This document shows positions 48,720 through 58,705 of a DNA stretch of 64,000 bases, in pieces; within the stretch, counting starts at the first letter, position 1, and each line of letters opens with the position of its first letter. The notes under the pieces are model-generated. The model saw nothing but the letters and a program-made list of their open reading frames with translations, was not told where the DNA came from and searched no databases. Source of the stretch: Actinocrinis puniceicyclus (GTDB lineage Bacteria > Actinomycetota > Actinomycetes > Streptomycetales > Catenulisporaceae); the NCBI RefSeq assembly GCF_018283645.1, contig NZ_JAGSXH010000003.1:56657-120656 (forward strand), read 5' to 3'. The position numbers were made by a program, and so were the translations under genes.

Positions 48720-50041
48720 GCATCAGACGATATAGCCGCGGCAGACAGCCCGCTCTGCGTGGCGGCGGATACCGTTCCCGCTTCAGACCCGGCCTCTCGG
48801 ATCCGGAGCACCGTCGACGGGGTGTCGGTGCTGCGCCTGGTCCGGATGTCGCGCGACAACAGCGTCAGCGCGCTGGTGGCGACGATCAGCACTGCCGCGG
48901 CGTATTGCGTGCGCGAAACGCCGATGGCGGTGGCGATCGGCCCGGCGAGCAGCGCGCCGATAGGCATCGACATGACAGAGCCGAGCACGTCGTAGGCCGA
49001 GACCCGGGCCAGCTTCTCCGCGGGGATGTAACGGGCCATCACGACGTTCCACTGCACCATCATCGCTTCGATGGCGACACCGACGCCGAGGCTGGTCAAA
49101 CAGATGAGCCACACCGGCCACAGCATCGCCAGCGCCAGCGACGGCAAGGCGATCGTCGCACCGATCAGCGCGACGAAGAGCATGGGTCGCCGCGGCGTGA
49201 ACCGCAGCGCCACCAGGCCGCCGACGATCAACCCGATCGACTCGAAGGCCATGATGGCGCCCCAGGCCGCAGGCCCGCCGAGATGCCGCGCGGCGACCGC
49301 CGGACCGAGCACGCTGAATGAGCCATACCAGCACATCAGCACGATCGAGTACTGCACGACGATGCCCCAGAGCCAGGTGTGCGAACGGAACTCGTCCCAG
49401 CCCTCGCGCAGCTCGGTGAAAATGCCCGGCGTCTGCTCACGCGCGGTGGCGGCAGCCCGGATGAACAGGTTCGGCAGCACGGCGAAGGACATGCCGATCG
49501 CGTCGGCGACCAGCGCCCAGCCCGGCCCGACCGCGGCGACCAGGAAGCCGCCGGCCGCGGCGCCGCCCATCATCGCGCCGTTCATCACCAGCCGGCTGAC
49601 CGCGTTGGCCTGCTGGAGTTCCGCGTCGGGAACCAGCTTCGGCAGCAGCGCCTGCGAGGCCGGGTAGAAGATCGCCACAGCGGTTCCGGTGCCCGCTTCG
49701 AGCAGGATCATCTGCCACAGCACCGCGTGGTGGGTGAGCACGAGCAGGCCGAGCGAACCCTCGCTCAGCGCGACCAGCAGGTTGGCGCACGCGATCACGT
49801 ACTGCGGTGGTACGCGGTCCGCGATCACGCCGCCGAGCGGCGCGAAAACCAGGTTCGGTGCGATCTGCGCGGCGAGCACGTACGACAGGTCCGCGGTCGA
49901 GCCGGTGGCCTTGAGCACCGCGAAGGACACGCCGACCACGGAGAAGGCGAAGGCGGACGGCGCCAGGAACCGGTCGATCAGCAAGAGCCGGAAGTCGCGG
50001 TAGCGGAGCACGCCGAAGCGGTTCGGCATCGACGTTGACAT
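48716..50041 (-). CDS. MFS transporter
   Basis: 441 residues with about twelve helices, of the EntS/MFS_3-type exporter group: FRLLLIDRFLAPSAFAFSVVGV, NLVFAPLGGVIADRVPPQYV, with the loop Arg-Asp pattern of MFS, and RYIPAEKLARVSAYDVLGSV. ATG at 50041 follows GGGAG; the frame extends to 50275 without protein-like sequence. It is coupled to punA by a 4-bp overlap, which hints at export or import of a nucleoside-related compound, but the family is also typical of drug efflux. Confidence 0.9.
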   Translation of the reverse strand: MSTSMPNRFGVLRYRDFRLLLIDRFLAPSAFAFSVVGVSFAVLKATGSTADLSYVLAAQIAPNLVFAPLGGVIADRVPPQYVIACANLLVALSEGSLGLLVLTHHAVLWQMILLEAGTGTAVAIFYPASQALLPKLVPDAELQQANAVSRLVMNGAMMGGAAAGGFLVAAVGPGWALVADAIGMSFAVLPNLFIRAAATAREQTPGIFTELREGWDEFRSHTWLWGIVVQYSIVLMCWYGSFSVLGPAVAARHLGGPAAWGAIMAFESIGLIVGGLVALRFTPRRPMLFVALIGATIALPSLALAMLWPVWLICLTSLGVGVAIEAMMVQWNVVMARYIPAEKLARVSAYDVLGSVMSMPIGALLAGPIATAIGVSRTQYAAAVLIVATSALTLLSRDIRTRRSTDTPSTVLRIREAGSEAGTVSAATQSGLSAAAISSDA

Positions 50042-50258
50042 GGCTATCCGCTCCCGAGAGTGCGGCGCCCTGTGGGGCACCGCTTCCGACGGTACCCAGG
50101 CGCTCCGGTAACCCGCCATCGGATTTTCGCCCGTGTCACCACGGCCGGGCGGGATGTCCGTGCGGCGGTCGTCAGACCGGTGCGATGAGTTCCCGGGCGC
50201 TGACTCGTCTGAGTTGATGACTGATTCGGCTGAGTTGATGACCACAAAGGAGCGGGAA

Positions 50259-51098
50259 ATGCGGATCAAGGTCAACGGTGTCGAGTTGTGCGTGGAGACC
50301 TTCGGGAACCCGGCGGATCCGCCGGTGCTGCTGGTTGGCGTGACGATGCTCAGCTGGCCGGACGAGCTGTGCGCGGCGCTGGCCGGGCGGTATGTGGTGC
50401 GCTACGACCTGCGTGACGCCGGCGAGTCGACGTTCGTCGACCCGGATGCGCCTACCTACGACCTGCGTGACCTGGTGACCGACGCGGCCGAGTTGTTGGT
50501 GGCGCTGGATCTGGGGCGTGCGCACGTGGTCGGGATGGGTGTCGGCGGTTTCGTCGCGCAACTGCTCGCGCTCGACCATCCCGACCAGGTCGCTTCGCTG
50601 ACGCTGGTCTCCACCCGGCCGGTCGCGCCCGGTCCGGTCGATCCTGACCTGCCCGGTCACGCACCGGAGATGATGGAGCTGTTCGGGCGTCCCAAACCGG
50701 ATTGGACGGATCGGGGCAGCGTGGTCGACCACATGACCGGTTCCGCGCGGGTGATGTCCGGGTCGCGGGGATTCAACGAGCAGGACGCGCGGGCGGCAGC
50801 CGGGGCGGTCTTCGACCGAGCGGGACGCACGGCGAAGGCGCAGCGTGCGAGCCACCTCGGCACCATGTTCGCGGCCATCGATTGCCGGCCGCGGTGGCGC
50901 GAGCGGCTCGGCGAGATCACCGCGCCGACCTTGGTGGTCCACGGGGACGAGGATCCGTTCTTTCCGCACGGCAACGGCGTTGTGCTGGCCGCTGAGATCC
51001 CGGGCGCCACGCTGCTTACTCTGCCCGGCATCGGCCAGGGCGTGCCGCGCGTGACGTGGCCAGCCGTCGTGGACGCCTTGCTGCGTCACACCTCCTGA
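50259..51098 (+). CDS. Alpha/beta-hydrolase-fold protein lacking catalytic Ser and His
   Basis: 279 residues with the fold order of RdmC/MhpC-like hydrolases (VLLVGVTMLSWPDEL, RYDLRDAGES, a cap region 130-200, LVVHGDEDPFFP). At the nucleophile elbow VVGMGVGGFVAQ the usual Ser is Gly94. Where the catalytic His should stand (LPGIGQGVP) there is Gln260. The acidic residue Asp232 remains. Hydrolase activity is therefore unlikely; it may bind a ligand or have a different reaction. ATG at 50259 follows AAAGGAG. It is divergent from the MFS gene. Confidence 0.85.
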   Translation: MRIKVNGVELCVETFGNPADPPVLLVGVTMLSWPDELCAALAGRYVVRYDLRDAGESTFVDPDAPTYDLRDLVTDAAELLVALDLGRAHVVGMGVGGFVAQLLALDHPDQVASLTLVSTRPVAPGPVDPDLPGHAPEMMELFGRPKPDWTDRGSVVDHMTGSARVMSGSRGFNEQDARAAAGAVFDRAGRTAKAQRASHLGTMFAAIDCRPRWRERLGEITAPTLVVHGDEDPFFPHGNGVVLAAEIPGATLLTLPGIGQGVPRVTWPAVVDALLRHTS

Positions 51099-51286
51099 CC
51101 GCCGCTCTCGACCAGGGGCGGGCCTTTCGGGGCATCGGACGCCCGCCATATCGCGGTCGTCCGACTCCGGCCTGTCCGGCGACGATCAGTCCGCCTTCGG
51201 TGGGACGCCCGGCGGGTCACGTGGGACAGGACACCGGGTGTGGAGGCGGCAACAGGGCCGGTACCTGGCGCAATTACACTGAGAAC

Positions 51287-52681
51287 GTGACTCGAATTGC
51301 GATCATCGGTGGCGGACCCGGCGGTTACGAGGCGGCTCTGGTGGCCGCGCGGCTCGGCGCGGAGGTGACCATCGTCGACCGTGACGGCATCGGCGGCGCG
51401 GCGGTGCTCACCGACTGTGTGCCGTCCAAGACGCTCATCGCCACCGCCGACGTGATGGCCGCGTTCGAGAACGCGCCGGAACTCGGCGTCCGGGTCGGCG
51501 CGGGCGGCCCGCAACGCGCCACCGGTGTGGACTTGGCCCGGGTCAACGCGCGGGTCAAGGCGCTGGCCCTGAAGCAGTCCGAGGACATCGCCGAGGGCCT
51601 GGCGAAGGCCGGGGTCATCGTGGTGCGCGGCACCGGGCGGCTCGCGGACGGCGGGACGGCGGTCGAGGTCATCACACCCGGGGGCGCGCTGGAGCGGATC
51701 GCCGCCGACGCGGTGATCGTGGCGACGGGGGCGCGGCCGCGCGAACTGCCCTCCGCCCGGCCCGACGGCGAGCGGATTTTGACCTGGACGCAGCTTTACG
51801 ACCTCGACGAGCTTCCCGAAGACCTGATCGTGGTCGGCTCGGGCGTGACCGGCGTGGAGTTCGCCGGCGCCTACCAGGCGCTCGGTTCCCGGGTCACGTT
51901 GGTCTCCTCGCGCGAGCGGGTGCTGCCCGGGGAGGACGAGGACGCCGCCCGGGTCCTTGAGGAGGTCTTCCAGCGGCGCGGTATGCGAGTGCTGAGCCGG
52001 TCCCGCGCGGCCTCCGTGACGCGGGACGGCGACCATGTCACGGTGACGCTTGAGGACGGTCGCACGGTGCGCGGCACGCACTGCCTCATGGCCGTCGGTT
52101 CGCTGCCTAACACGGATGATCTCGGCCTCGCCGAAGCGGGCGTCCAGACGACGTCTTCGGGGCACATCGTCGTTGATCGTGTGTCGCGTACGACCGCCGC
52201 CGGCGTGTACGCGGCCGGGGACTGCACGGGCCTGCTGCTGCTCGCCTCCGTCGCAGCGATGCAGGGCCGCATCGCGGTGTACCACGCGCTCGGCGAGGCG
52301 GTGTGGCCGATCAATCTCAAGCGGGTCTCGTCGAACATCTTCACTGCACCGGAGATCGCCACCGTCGGGCGTACGAGCTTCAACGCGGAGAGCGACGATC
52401 CCAAGTTCGATGTGGTCAAGCTCCCGTTGAACACCAATCCGCGCGCGAAGATGCTCGGTTTCCACGACGGATTCGTGAAGCTGTACGCGCGACCGGGCTC
52501 GGGGACGATCCTGGGCGGTGTGATCGTCTCGCCGCGCGCGAGCGAACTGATCCATCCGATCGCGCTCGCGGTCGACGTGCATCTGACGGTCGATCAGGTC
52601 GCGTCGGTGTTCACGGTCTATCCGTCGTTGTCCGGATCGGTCGCGGAGGCGGCGCGTCGGCTGCACCGGGACGAGGATTAG
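51287..52681 (+). CDS. lpdA: LpdA-type NAD(P)H-quinone dehydrogenase
   Basis: 464 residues of the flavoprotein disulfide-reductase family: FAD loop IIGGGPGGYEAALVAARLG, NAD loop VVGSGVTGVEFAGAYQALG and GVYAAGDCTG. The redox-active Cys pair is broken: GGAAVLTDCVPSKTL keeps only Cys44, and the C-terminal His-Glu dyad is replaced (VYPSLSGSVAEAARRL). Both changes match Mycobacterium tuberculosis LpdA (Rv3303c), a quinone reductase. The start is GTG at 51287; TACACT (51275-51280) ends six bases upstream, suggesting a leaderless mRNA. Confidence 0.92.
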   Translation: MTRIAIIGGGPGGYEAALVAARLGAEVTIVDRDGIGGAAVLTDCVPSKTLIATADVMAAFENAPELGVRVGAGGPQRATGVDLARVNARVKALALKQSEDIAEGLAKAGVIVVRGTGRLADGGTAVEVITPGGALERIAADAVIVATGARPRELPSARPDGERILTWTQLYDLDELPEDLIVVGSGVTGVEFAGAYQALGSRVTLVSSRERVLPGEDEDAARVLEEVFQRRGMRVLSRSRAASVTRDGDHVTVTLEDGRTVRGTHCLMAVGSLPNTDDLGLAEAGVQTTSSGHIVVDRVSRTTAAGVYAAGDCTGLLLLASVAAMQGRIAVYHALGEAVWPINLKRVSSNIFTAPEIATVGRTSFNAESDDPKFDVVKLPLNTNPRAKMLGFHDGFVKLYARPGSGTILGGVIVSPRASELIHPIALAVDVHLTVDQVASVFTVYPSLSGSVAEAARRLHRDED

Positions 52682-52705
52682 TACGACACGGCGCGTGCCG
52701 CCTGC

Positions 52706-54475
52706 TCAATCCTTGATTTCGCAGAGCACCGCGCCCGCGGTGACGGTGGCCCCGACCTGAGCGCCGAGGGAGACCACGGTGCCGCCCTTGTGCGCGGTGA
52801 GCGGCTGCTCCATCTTCATCGCCTCCAACACCAGGATCAGGTCACCGGCCGCCACCTGCTGCCCCTCGGCCACCGCGACCTTCACGATCGTGCCCTGCAT
52901 CGGCGAGGTCAGCGCGTCCCCGGTCACCGCCACTGCTGCGCGCCCGCTTCCCGCGCGTCGGGGTGCCGCCCGCCGTGACGCCGCTGCGCCCGCGGCCGGC
53001 GCCGGGGCCAGATCGGCCGGCAGCACCACTTCCAGCCGCCGCCCGCCGACCTCCACCGTCACCCTCCGGCGCTCCTGCGGCGCCGCCGGGTCCTGCCCGG
53101 CCTGCCCGCCGTAGGGCTCAAGCCCCAGTTCCGCCGCGGTCTCGATCCACCGGGTGTGCACGGTGAACGGCTGCTCGGGGTCGGCCGGCGCGAACGCCGG
53201 GTCCCGCACCACGGCCCGGTGGAACGGCAGCACCGTGGCCAGCCCCTCCACCTCGAACTCGGCCAGCGCCCTGCGGGCGCGCGCCAGCGCGTGTGCCCGG
53301 TCCCGCCCGGTGACGATCAGCTTTGCCAGCAGCGAGTCGAACGCCTGGCCCACCACGCTGCCCGCCCGCACGCCCGCGTCGACGCGCACTCCCGGCCCGT
53401 CCGGGGTACGCCACGCCGTCACGGTGCCCGGCGCCGGCAGGAAGGAGCGCCCGGGATCCTCCCCGTTGATCCGGAACTCGATGCTGTGCCCGCTCACCGG
53501 CGGGTCGTCGTATCCCAGCGGCTCGCCGGCGGCTATGCGCAACTGCTCGACCACCAGGTCCAGGCCGGTGACCTGCTCGCTGACCGGATGCTCCACCTGC
53601 AGGCGGGTGTTGACCTCCAGGAACGAGATCGTGCCGTCCACGCCTACCAGGAACTCGCACGTGCCGGCCCCTACGTACCCCGCTTCGCGCAGGATCGCCT
53701 TGGATGCGCGGTACAACTGTTCGACCTGATCCGGGGACAGGAACGGCGCCGGGGCCTCCTCCACCAGCTTCTGGTGCCGCCGCTGGAGCGAACAATCCCT
53801 CGTGGAGACGACGACCACGTTCCCGTGGCTGTCGGCCAGGCACTGGGTCTCCACATGCCGCGGCCGCTCCAGATAGCGTTCCACGAAGCACTCGCCCCGC
53901 CCGAACGCCGCGATCGCCTCCCGCACCGCCGACTCGTAGAGCTGCGGGATCTCCTCCAGCGTGCGCGCCACCTTCAACCCGCGGCCCCCGCCGCCGAACG
54001 CCGCCTTGATGGCGATCGGCAGCCCGTGCTCCTGCGCGAACGCCTCCACCTCGTCAGCCCCCGCGACCGGCTCGCTCGTGCCCGCCACCAGGGGCGCTCC
54101 CGCCCTCGCCGCGATGTGCCGCGCCGAGACCTTGTCCCCCAGCGCCTCGATCGCACCGGGCGGCGGCCCGACCCAGGTCAGCCCCGCATCGATCACCGCC
54201 TGCGCGAACGCCGCGTTCTCCGACAAGAAGCCGTATCCGGGATGTACCGCGTCCGCGCCCGACGCGGCTGCCGCAGCCAGGACCTTCTCGATCGACAGGT
54301 AGGACTCCGCGGCGGTCTCGCCGCCCAGTGCGAAGGCCTCATCCGCTACGAGCACATGCAGTGCGTCCCGATCCGGCTCCGCGTAAACCGCCACCGAACC
54401 CAGGTCCAGGTCCAGGCACGCACGCGCCACCCGTACCGCGATCTCCCCACGATTGGCGATCAGCACCTTGCGCAC
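52706..54475 (-). CDS. Acyl-CoA carboxylase alpha subunit (biotin carboxylase + BCCP)
   Basis: 589 residues. The biotin carboxylase part opens with [17 protein letters not shown] and has the ATP-grasp loop [29 protein letters not shown] and [10 protein letters not shown] Pro/Ala linker leads to the biotin carrier domain with the biotinyl Lys in [10 protein letters not shown]. It carboxylates its own biotin for transfer to acetyl- or propionyl-CoA by the beta subunit (60622-62199). BirA at 62302 attaches the biotin. The start is GTG at 54475 with GAGGGAG upstream; a TTG at 54490 overlaps that site. Confidence 0.95.
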   Translation of the reverse strand: MRKVLIANRGEIAVRVARACLDLDLGSVAVYAEPDRDALHVLVADEAFALGGETAAESYLSIEKVLAAAAASGADAVHPGYGFLSENAAFAQAVIDAGLTWVGPPPGAIEALGDKVSARHIAARAGAPLVAGTSEPVAGADEVEAFAQEHGLPIAIKAAFGGGGRGLKVARTLEEIPQLYESAVREAIAAFGRGECFVERYLERPRHVETQCLADSHGNVVVVSTRDCSLQRRHQKLVEEAPAPFLSPDQVEQLYRASKAILREAGYVGAGTCEFLVGVDGTISFLEVNTRLQVEHPVSEQVTGLDLVVEQLRIAAGEPLGYDDPPVSGHSIEFRINGEDPGRSFLPAPGTVTAWRTPDGPGVRVDAGVRAGSVVGQAFDSLLAKLIVTGRDRAHALARARRALAEFEVEGLATVLPFHRAVVRDPAFAPADPEQPFTVHTRWIETAAELGLEPYGGQAGQDPAAPQERRRVTVEVGGRRLEVVLPADLAPAPAAGAAASRRAAPRRAGSGRAAVAVTGDALTSPMQGTIVKVAVAEGQQVAAGDLILVLEAMKMEQPLTAHKGGTVVSLGAQVGATVTAGAVLCEIKD

Positions 54476-54747
54476 GTCAGGCTCCCTCAATCGTCAAATA
54501 CCGAGAAGACCCCTTGAGTGTAGGCAGCCGCAAAAGCCGCCGTGCCAGGGATCACACCGAAGGTGCCGTCACGACGTGGTGCGTGCGGCAGACAACCAAT
54601 CCTGGTGTATAGCGCGTCTCGTTGTAATGAGCCGGGCGCTATGGTTCTTGTCACAGGGGACGTAACCCACGACGCGGAACGACGCCCCGGTGCTCAATCT
54701 GTCCGAAGCGAACAGTGTGATCGCCGCAACGTGGAGGGTGGCCGCGA

Positions 54748-55422
54748 GTGTCCATATCCGGCGGCTCGCTTGAGGCGAGCAGGACGGACCGGCTCAAGGC
54801 GCAGAGCGCCTCGATGCTGGCCGAACTGCGTGTCGCCGCCGAGATCACGGTCTTCGTGGTCGCACTGATGTGGCTGGTGCAGGCGTTCAACGTGGCGGAC
54901 GGCTACCGGCTCGACGCCGAGTACGGCATCGTCTCGCGGAGTGTCTCCAGCTTGCCGCACATCATCACCGCGCCTTTCCTGCATCTCGGCCTTCAGCACA
55001 TAGAGAGCAACACGCCCCCGCTGGCGTTGCTGACCTTCCTGGCCGCGCTCGGCGGGATCAAGCGGTTCCTGTACGCCGTCGCGTTGATCATCGTCCTCGG
55101 TGGCCTCGGCACCTGGATGGTCTCATCTTCTAATACGGTTACCGTGGGGGCGAGCGGTCTGATCTTCGGGCTGCTTGGTTATGTGGTGGTACGCGGTCTG
55201 TTCGCCCGTTCGCTGTTGCGCGCGGCCTGGCAGATCGCGGTCGGTGCCGCGGTTTTCGTCTACTACCAGTGGACGCTCGTGCTGCTGTATCCGTCCTCGA
55301 CTGTCAACGCGATGCATATCTCGTGGCAGGGTCACCTGTGCGGCCTGATCGCGGGGGTCCTGGCCGCGGTCCTGGCCTGGCGCCGCGGCGGGCGCCTCGA
55401 CGACGAACCGGGGCCGGCATGA
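54748..55422 (+). CDS. Rhomboid-family intramembrane serine protease
   Basis: 224 residues with six helices. The catalytic Ser136 lies in VTVGASGLIFGLLGY and His196 in ISWQGHLCGLIAG. The conserved His-Asn segment before them reads LHLGLQHIESNTPPL. Rhomboids cut single-pass membrane proteins inside the lipid bilayer. GTG at 54748 follows GGAGG 11 bases upstream. The next gene, 78 bp downstream on the same strand, encodes just such a single-pass protein. Confidence 0.92.
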   Translation: MSISGGSLEASRTDRLKAQSASMLAELRVAAEITVFVVALMWLVQAFNVADGYRLDAEYGIVSRSVSSLPHIITAPFLHLGLQHIESNTPPLALLTFLAALGGIKRFLYAVALIIVLGGLGTWMVSSSNTVTVGASGLIFGLLGYVVVRGLFARSLLRAAWQIAVGAAVFVYYQWTLVLLYPSSTVNAMHISWQGHLCGLIAGVLAAVLAWRRGGRLDDEPGPA

Positions 55423-55500
55423 GAAAGCCCTCGGTCCCGTTGCGCCGGATGCCCGTCAGCCGCCGCGTTCAGCTCAGTTCCCGATCAGCCCCGACCCGAA

Positions 55501-57393
55501 GTGGCGCCAGTCGTGCCCATACCTTCTGAAATCCTCTCGCGCGCGTTGCGCACCGCCCCGGGCAAGGCCGTGGCGGCGGCAGGCGCCGCGACCGCCGTCG
55601 TGGTCGGCGTCATGGTGGCGTTCCCGCCCATCGCGGCGGCGGCGTCCGGCTCACCGGATCTGGTCATACGGCCGACGCACTCGCGCATCCCGTTCCCGAC
55701 CTTCAGCTTCCCGCTGCCGACCGCTACGGGCGGCCCGACGGGCGGCACTTCGGTGACCGTGCCGGTCCGGGTCAAGAAGTCCACCGGGACCGGGCAGTCG
55801 TCGGGCCAGTTCAACTACGTTTCCACCTTCTCGCCGGCCCCGGTCGCGTCGAGTTCGCCGGTGAGCACCGCCAGCGCCGCCTGTCTGCCGAACGGTCAGC
55901 CGGTGACCGGCCCCGGCGGGGCCCTCGACCTGCCGGGGATCAGCGGAACCTCGAAGGACCCGGGGCACGTCGGCGCGTTGCCGATCACCGATCTCGGCCC
56001 GATGGCGATGCTGCCGCCGCAGATCGACTCGACGAACCTGACCCAGTTGCGGATGACCCGGCCGGTGGACGCGGTCTCGCCGAACCTGTCGATGGTCGCG
56101 AGTTCCGGCTACCGCTTTCCGTGCGTGCACATCGAGGTCGGTGCGGGCCGTGGCTATGCGAACGCCGAATACGCGCTCGTGAATGCGGGGCTGGTGGCGG
56201 ACGACCGGTCGGGCGGTAGCGAGATACTGACGTGGACGTACTCGACGATCCTCTGGTCGTATACGCTGCCGGGCTCCGCGGATGTGCATCAGGGTTCCGG
56301 GGAGATCAACGCGCAGCCCGATCATAAGGCGACCTCGCTGGCCACCGATTCCAAGAAGGTGGCGGCCGGAACGGTCGGTTTGGCGCTTCTGGTCGCGTTT
56401 GGACTCATCGCGTTGTACGTAGCCGGACGGCGTCGCAACCGGCAGCGGTACCGCACGCGCTACTACCGCCGTGCTGTGCTGCGCGCGCAGCGCGCAGCGG
56501 CGGTGGCGGGTGCGGCGGAAGCGGTCCCGTCGCAGCAGGCGGTGGCCGAGTCGCTTGTCGTCGAGCCGGATCGGCCCGCGCGGCCGGACCAGGAATTCGT
56601 CGAGGCAGTGGAGTCCGCCGAGGCAGTGGAACCTGTCGAGGTGCACTCCGATGAAGCCGCACAAGCGGCTGAGTCTGAGACGGAAGCCGCGGAGGCCGAG
56701 CCGGAATCGGAACCGGACCCTGAGCCGGTACCTGAGCCGGAGCCGGAGCCCGAGTCGATACCGGAACCGGAACTTGAGGCCGAGCCGGAATCGGTCCTGG
56801 AGCCGGAACCGGAGCCCGAGTCGATACCGGAACCGGAACTTGAGGCCGAGCCGGAATCGGTATCGGACTTGGAACTTGAGGCCGAGCCGGAATCGGTCCT
56901 GGAGCCGGAACCGGAGCCCGAGTCGATACCGGAACCGGACCCTGAGCCGGTACCGGAGCCGGAGCCGGAGCCGGAGCCGGCGGCCGCGGAAGCGGAAGCG
57001 GACTTCGTTCAGGGGGATGAACGCAGCGAGTCCGACTCTGTTGCGCTGGACTCCGCCGCTCCTGATCCTGACGCGTCCATCGTCGACGAGCGTGAGGCGG
57101 CCGATTCGAAGCGAGAATCGGGCGACAGCGCAGACGATGACGAAGCAGTGCGAGACGAAGCAGTGCGAGAAGCAGTCCGCGTCGTCGACCCGGACGGCGA
57201 CGATGCGGATAGCGACGATGCGGACTCCAGCCTGCCGGATGGTTCAACCGAATCAGAGTCCGCCGAACCAGAGCACTCAAAGCCGGCGGCGTCCGCCGAG
57301 CCCGCACCGGCCGAACCCGCACCCGCATCAGCCAAGCCTGAACCAGCCGAGCCCGCACCCGCACCCGCGTCCGCGCCCGCCGCGGCGCGTTGA
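55501..57393 (+). CDS. Single-pass membrane protein with long acidic repeat tail
   Basis: 630 residues, no known family. A signal sequence covers about 1-48 ([23 protein letters not shown]). The extracellular part (49-285) holds two Cys, Ser/Pro/Thr linkers and a folded stretch around [19 protein letters not shown]. One helix (287-308, [22 protein letters not shown]) is followed by Arg-rich [15 protein letters not shown] and then a ~290-residue acidic tail of [16 protein letters not shown] repeats ending in Pro-Ala pairs. The predicted topology is N-out, C-in. The Gly-containing helix next to a rhomboid gene makes it a candidate substrate. Confidence 0.75.
   Translation: MAPVVPIPSEILSRALRTAPGKAVAAAGAATAVVVGVMVAFPPIAAAASGSPDLVIRPTHSRIPFPTFSFPLPTATGGPTGGTSVTVPVRVKKSTGTGQSSGQFNYVSTFSPAPVASSSPVSTASAACLPNGQPVTGPGGALDLPGISGTSKDPGHVGALPITDLGPMAMLPPQIDSTNLTQLRMTRPVDAVSPNLSMVASSGYRFPCVHIEVGAGRGYANAEYALVNAGLVADDRSGGSEILTWTYSTILWSYTLPGSADVHQGSGEINAQPDHKATSLATDSKKVAAGTVGLALLVAFGLIALYVAGRRRNRQRYRTRYYRRAVLRAQRAAAVAGAAEAVPSQQAVAESLVVEPDRPARPDQEFVEAVESAEAVEPVEVHSDEAAQAAESETEAAEAEPESEPDPEPVPEPEPEPESIPEPELEAEPESVLEPEPEPESIPEPELEAEPESVSDLELEAEPESVLEPEPEPESIPEPDPEPVPEPEPEPEPAAAEAEADFVQGDERSESDSVALDSAAPDPDASIVDEREAADSKRESGDSADDDEAVRDEAVREAVRVVDPDGDDADSDDADSSLPDGSTESESAEPEHSKPAASAEPAPAEPAPASAKPEPAEPAPAPASAPAAAR
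56734..56980 (+). repeat. 66-bp in-frame repeats encoding Pro-Glu segments
   Basis: Units of about 66 bases encode [24 protein letters not shown] peptides. Two near-identical full copies, a partial one and a further full start can be traced, with shorter GAGCCG-type runs at both ends. They produce the acidic tail of the single-pass protein. Recombination here could change tail length in frame. Confidence 0.8.
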
Positions 57394-57421
57394 CCACGCG
57401 GCCGGTCGGCCGCGCGCCGCG

Positions 57422-58705
57422 CTATCGGAAGATCCCGGTGTGGCCCAGGGAGTACCGCCCCGGCTGCGGGTATACGCACAGGCCGTGCGGACCTTTGCCG
57501 ACCGGGATGCGAGCGATGAGATGCCCGTCAACCGTCGAGATGGCATACACATCAGCCGTGTAACGGCCGGTCAGCCACAGCACCGTGCCATCCGCTGACA
57601 CCCCGCCCATGTCGGGAGTCGCCCGGCCCGGAATCCTCCACACCGCCTTAACCGAACGCGTCGCGAAATCGAGCACGGCGACCGAGCCCTCACCGCGGTT
57701 CGACACGAACAACGACCTCGAGTCCCGGCTGACATAGAGGCCGTGCGCCCCGAGCCCGGTGCGGACGAACCCGGTCACCCGGAAGCTGTCGCCATCCAGC
57801 ATCCAAACGCCGTTCGCCTGCATGTCCGCGACATACCAGACCGAACCGTCCGGCGCGATCTTCACGTCCTGCGGCCTCGCACCAGAGCGCAACTCGATCA
57901 CACCCAGCAACTTGTGCGTCGCCGTGTCGACCTTCACCAACTGCCCGGAGTACTCGCACGAAGCGATGAAGTACGTGCCGTCCGGGGAGAAATCGGCGTG
58001 ATTCACACCCGAGCACGGCACCCTCAGGATGTCTTGCACCGCCATCGTGTGCGGATCGCGGAACGCGATCTCGTGCAGCGCCTCCGCCATCACCACCGCC
58101 GACTTCCCATCCGGGGTGAAATACAGGTTGTACGGATCGCTCACCGGCACCGGAGAGCCGAACACACCGGTCCGCGGGTTGATCGGCGTGAGTGAATTGC
58201 CCAGATCGTTGTTCACCCACAGCGTCTGCAGATCCCAACTCGGCACGACATGCTGCGGCTGCTGCCCTACCGGCACCGTGCGCACGACCTTGTACGTCGC
58301 GGGATCGATGACGGACACGGTGTTCGACTCGCTGTTGGGCACGTACACGTACGAGGGAACGCCGGCCACCGCGGCGGACAGCTGATTCGGCCGGTCCGCG
58401 AAGTACAGATCCGAAGGGTCGTACGGCGGCATCCCGGGAAGGCCGGAGCGCAGAGCCAGCGTCGGGCCGGGCGAAGAAGGAACTGCGTTACCTGGCCCGT
58501 TTCCGGCGGCTGCCCGCGATACGTCGCCCGAGACATTCCCGCCCGGAGGCACATGCGCCGAACCGGCCGCCGAAGTCGAACCGGTCGCGCCCGGGCCGAA
58601 CAACGCGTATCCGCCGACGATGACGCCCGCCGTCACCGCGGACGCTGCGCCGAAGATCGAAATGAGGCGTCGCGACGGACGCTTGAGGTTGCGAGGGCTG
58701 GTCAC
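57422..58705 (-). CDS. Secreted YVTN/YncE-type beta-propeller protein
   Basis: 427 residues. The N-terminus has a twin Arg and a hydrophobic stretch (SRRLISIFGAASAVTAG), which is a Tat-like signal or membrane anchor, followed by a Gly/Ser linker. From about residue 110 there are six or seven YVTN-like repeats (SNTVSVIDPATYKVVRTVPVG, SGQLVKVDTATHKLLGVIEL, EGSVAVLDFATRSVKAVWRIPG, and so on). It is probably a surface binding protein with no evident enzyme site. The ATG overlaps the stop of the polysaccharide deacetylase gene, so the two are made together and likely act on the same envelope polymer. Confidence 0.85.
   Translation of the reverse strand: MTSPRNLKRPSRRLISIFGAASAVTAGVIVGGYALFGPGATGSTSAAGSAHVPPGGNVSGDVSRAAAGNGPGNAVPSSPGPTLALRSGLPGMPPYDPSDLYFADRPNQLSAAVAGVPSYVYVPNSESNTVSVIDPATYKVVRTVPVGQQPQHVVPSWDLQTLWVNNDLGNSLTPINPRTGVFGSPVPVSDPYNLYFTPDGKSAVVMAEALHEIAFRDPHTMAVQDILRVPCSGVNHADFSPDGTYFIASCEYSGQLVKVDTATHKLLGVIELRSGARPQDVKIAPDGSVWYVADMQANGVWMLDGDSFRVTGFVRTGLGAHGLYVSRDSRSLFVSNRGEGSVAVLDFATRSVKAVWRIPGRATPDMGGVSADGTVLWLTGRYTADVYAISTVDGHLIARIPVGKGPHGLCVYPQPGRYSLGHTGIFR

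Noticed and set aside
56405..57397. A 330-codon Pro/Arg/Val-rich frame opposite the acidic repeat tail
   Set aside because: It is the reverse reading of the Pro-Glu repeats and has no start context or family likeness.
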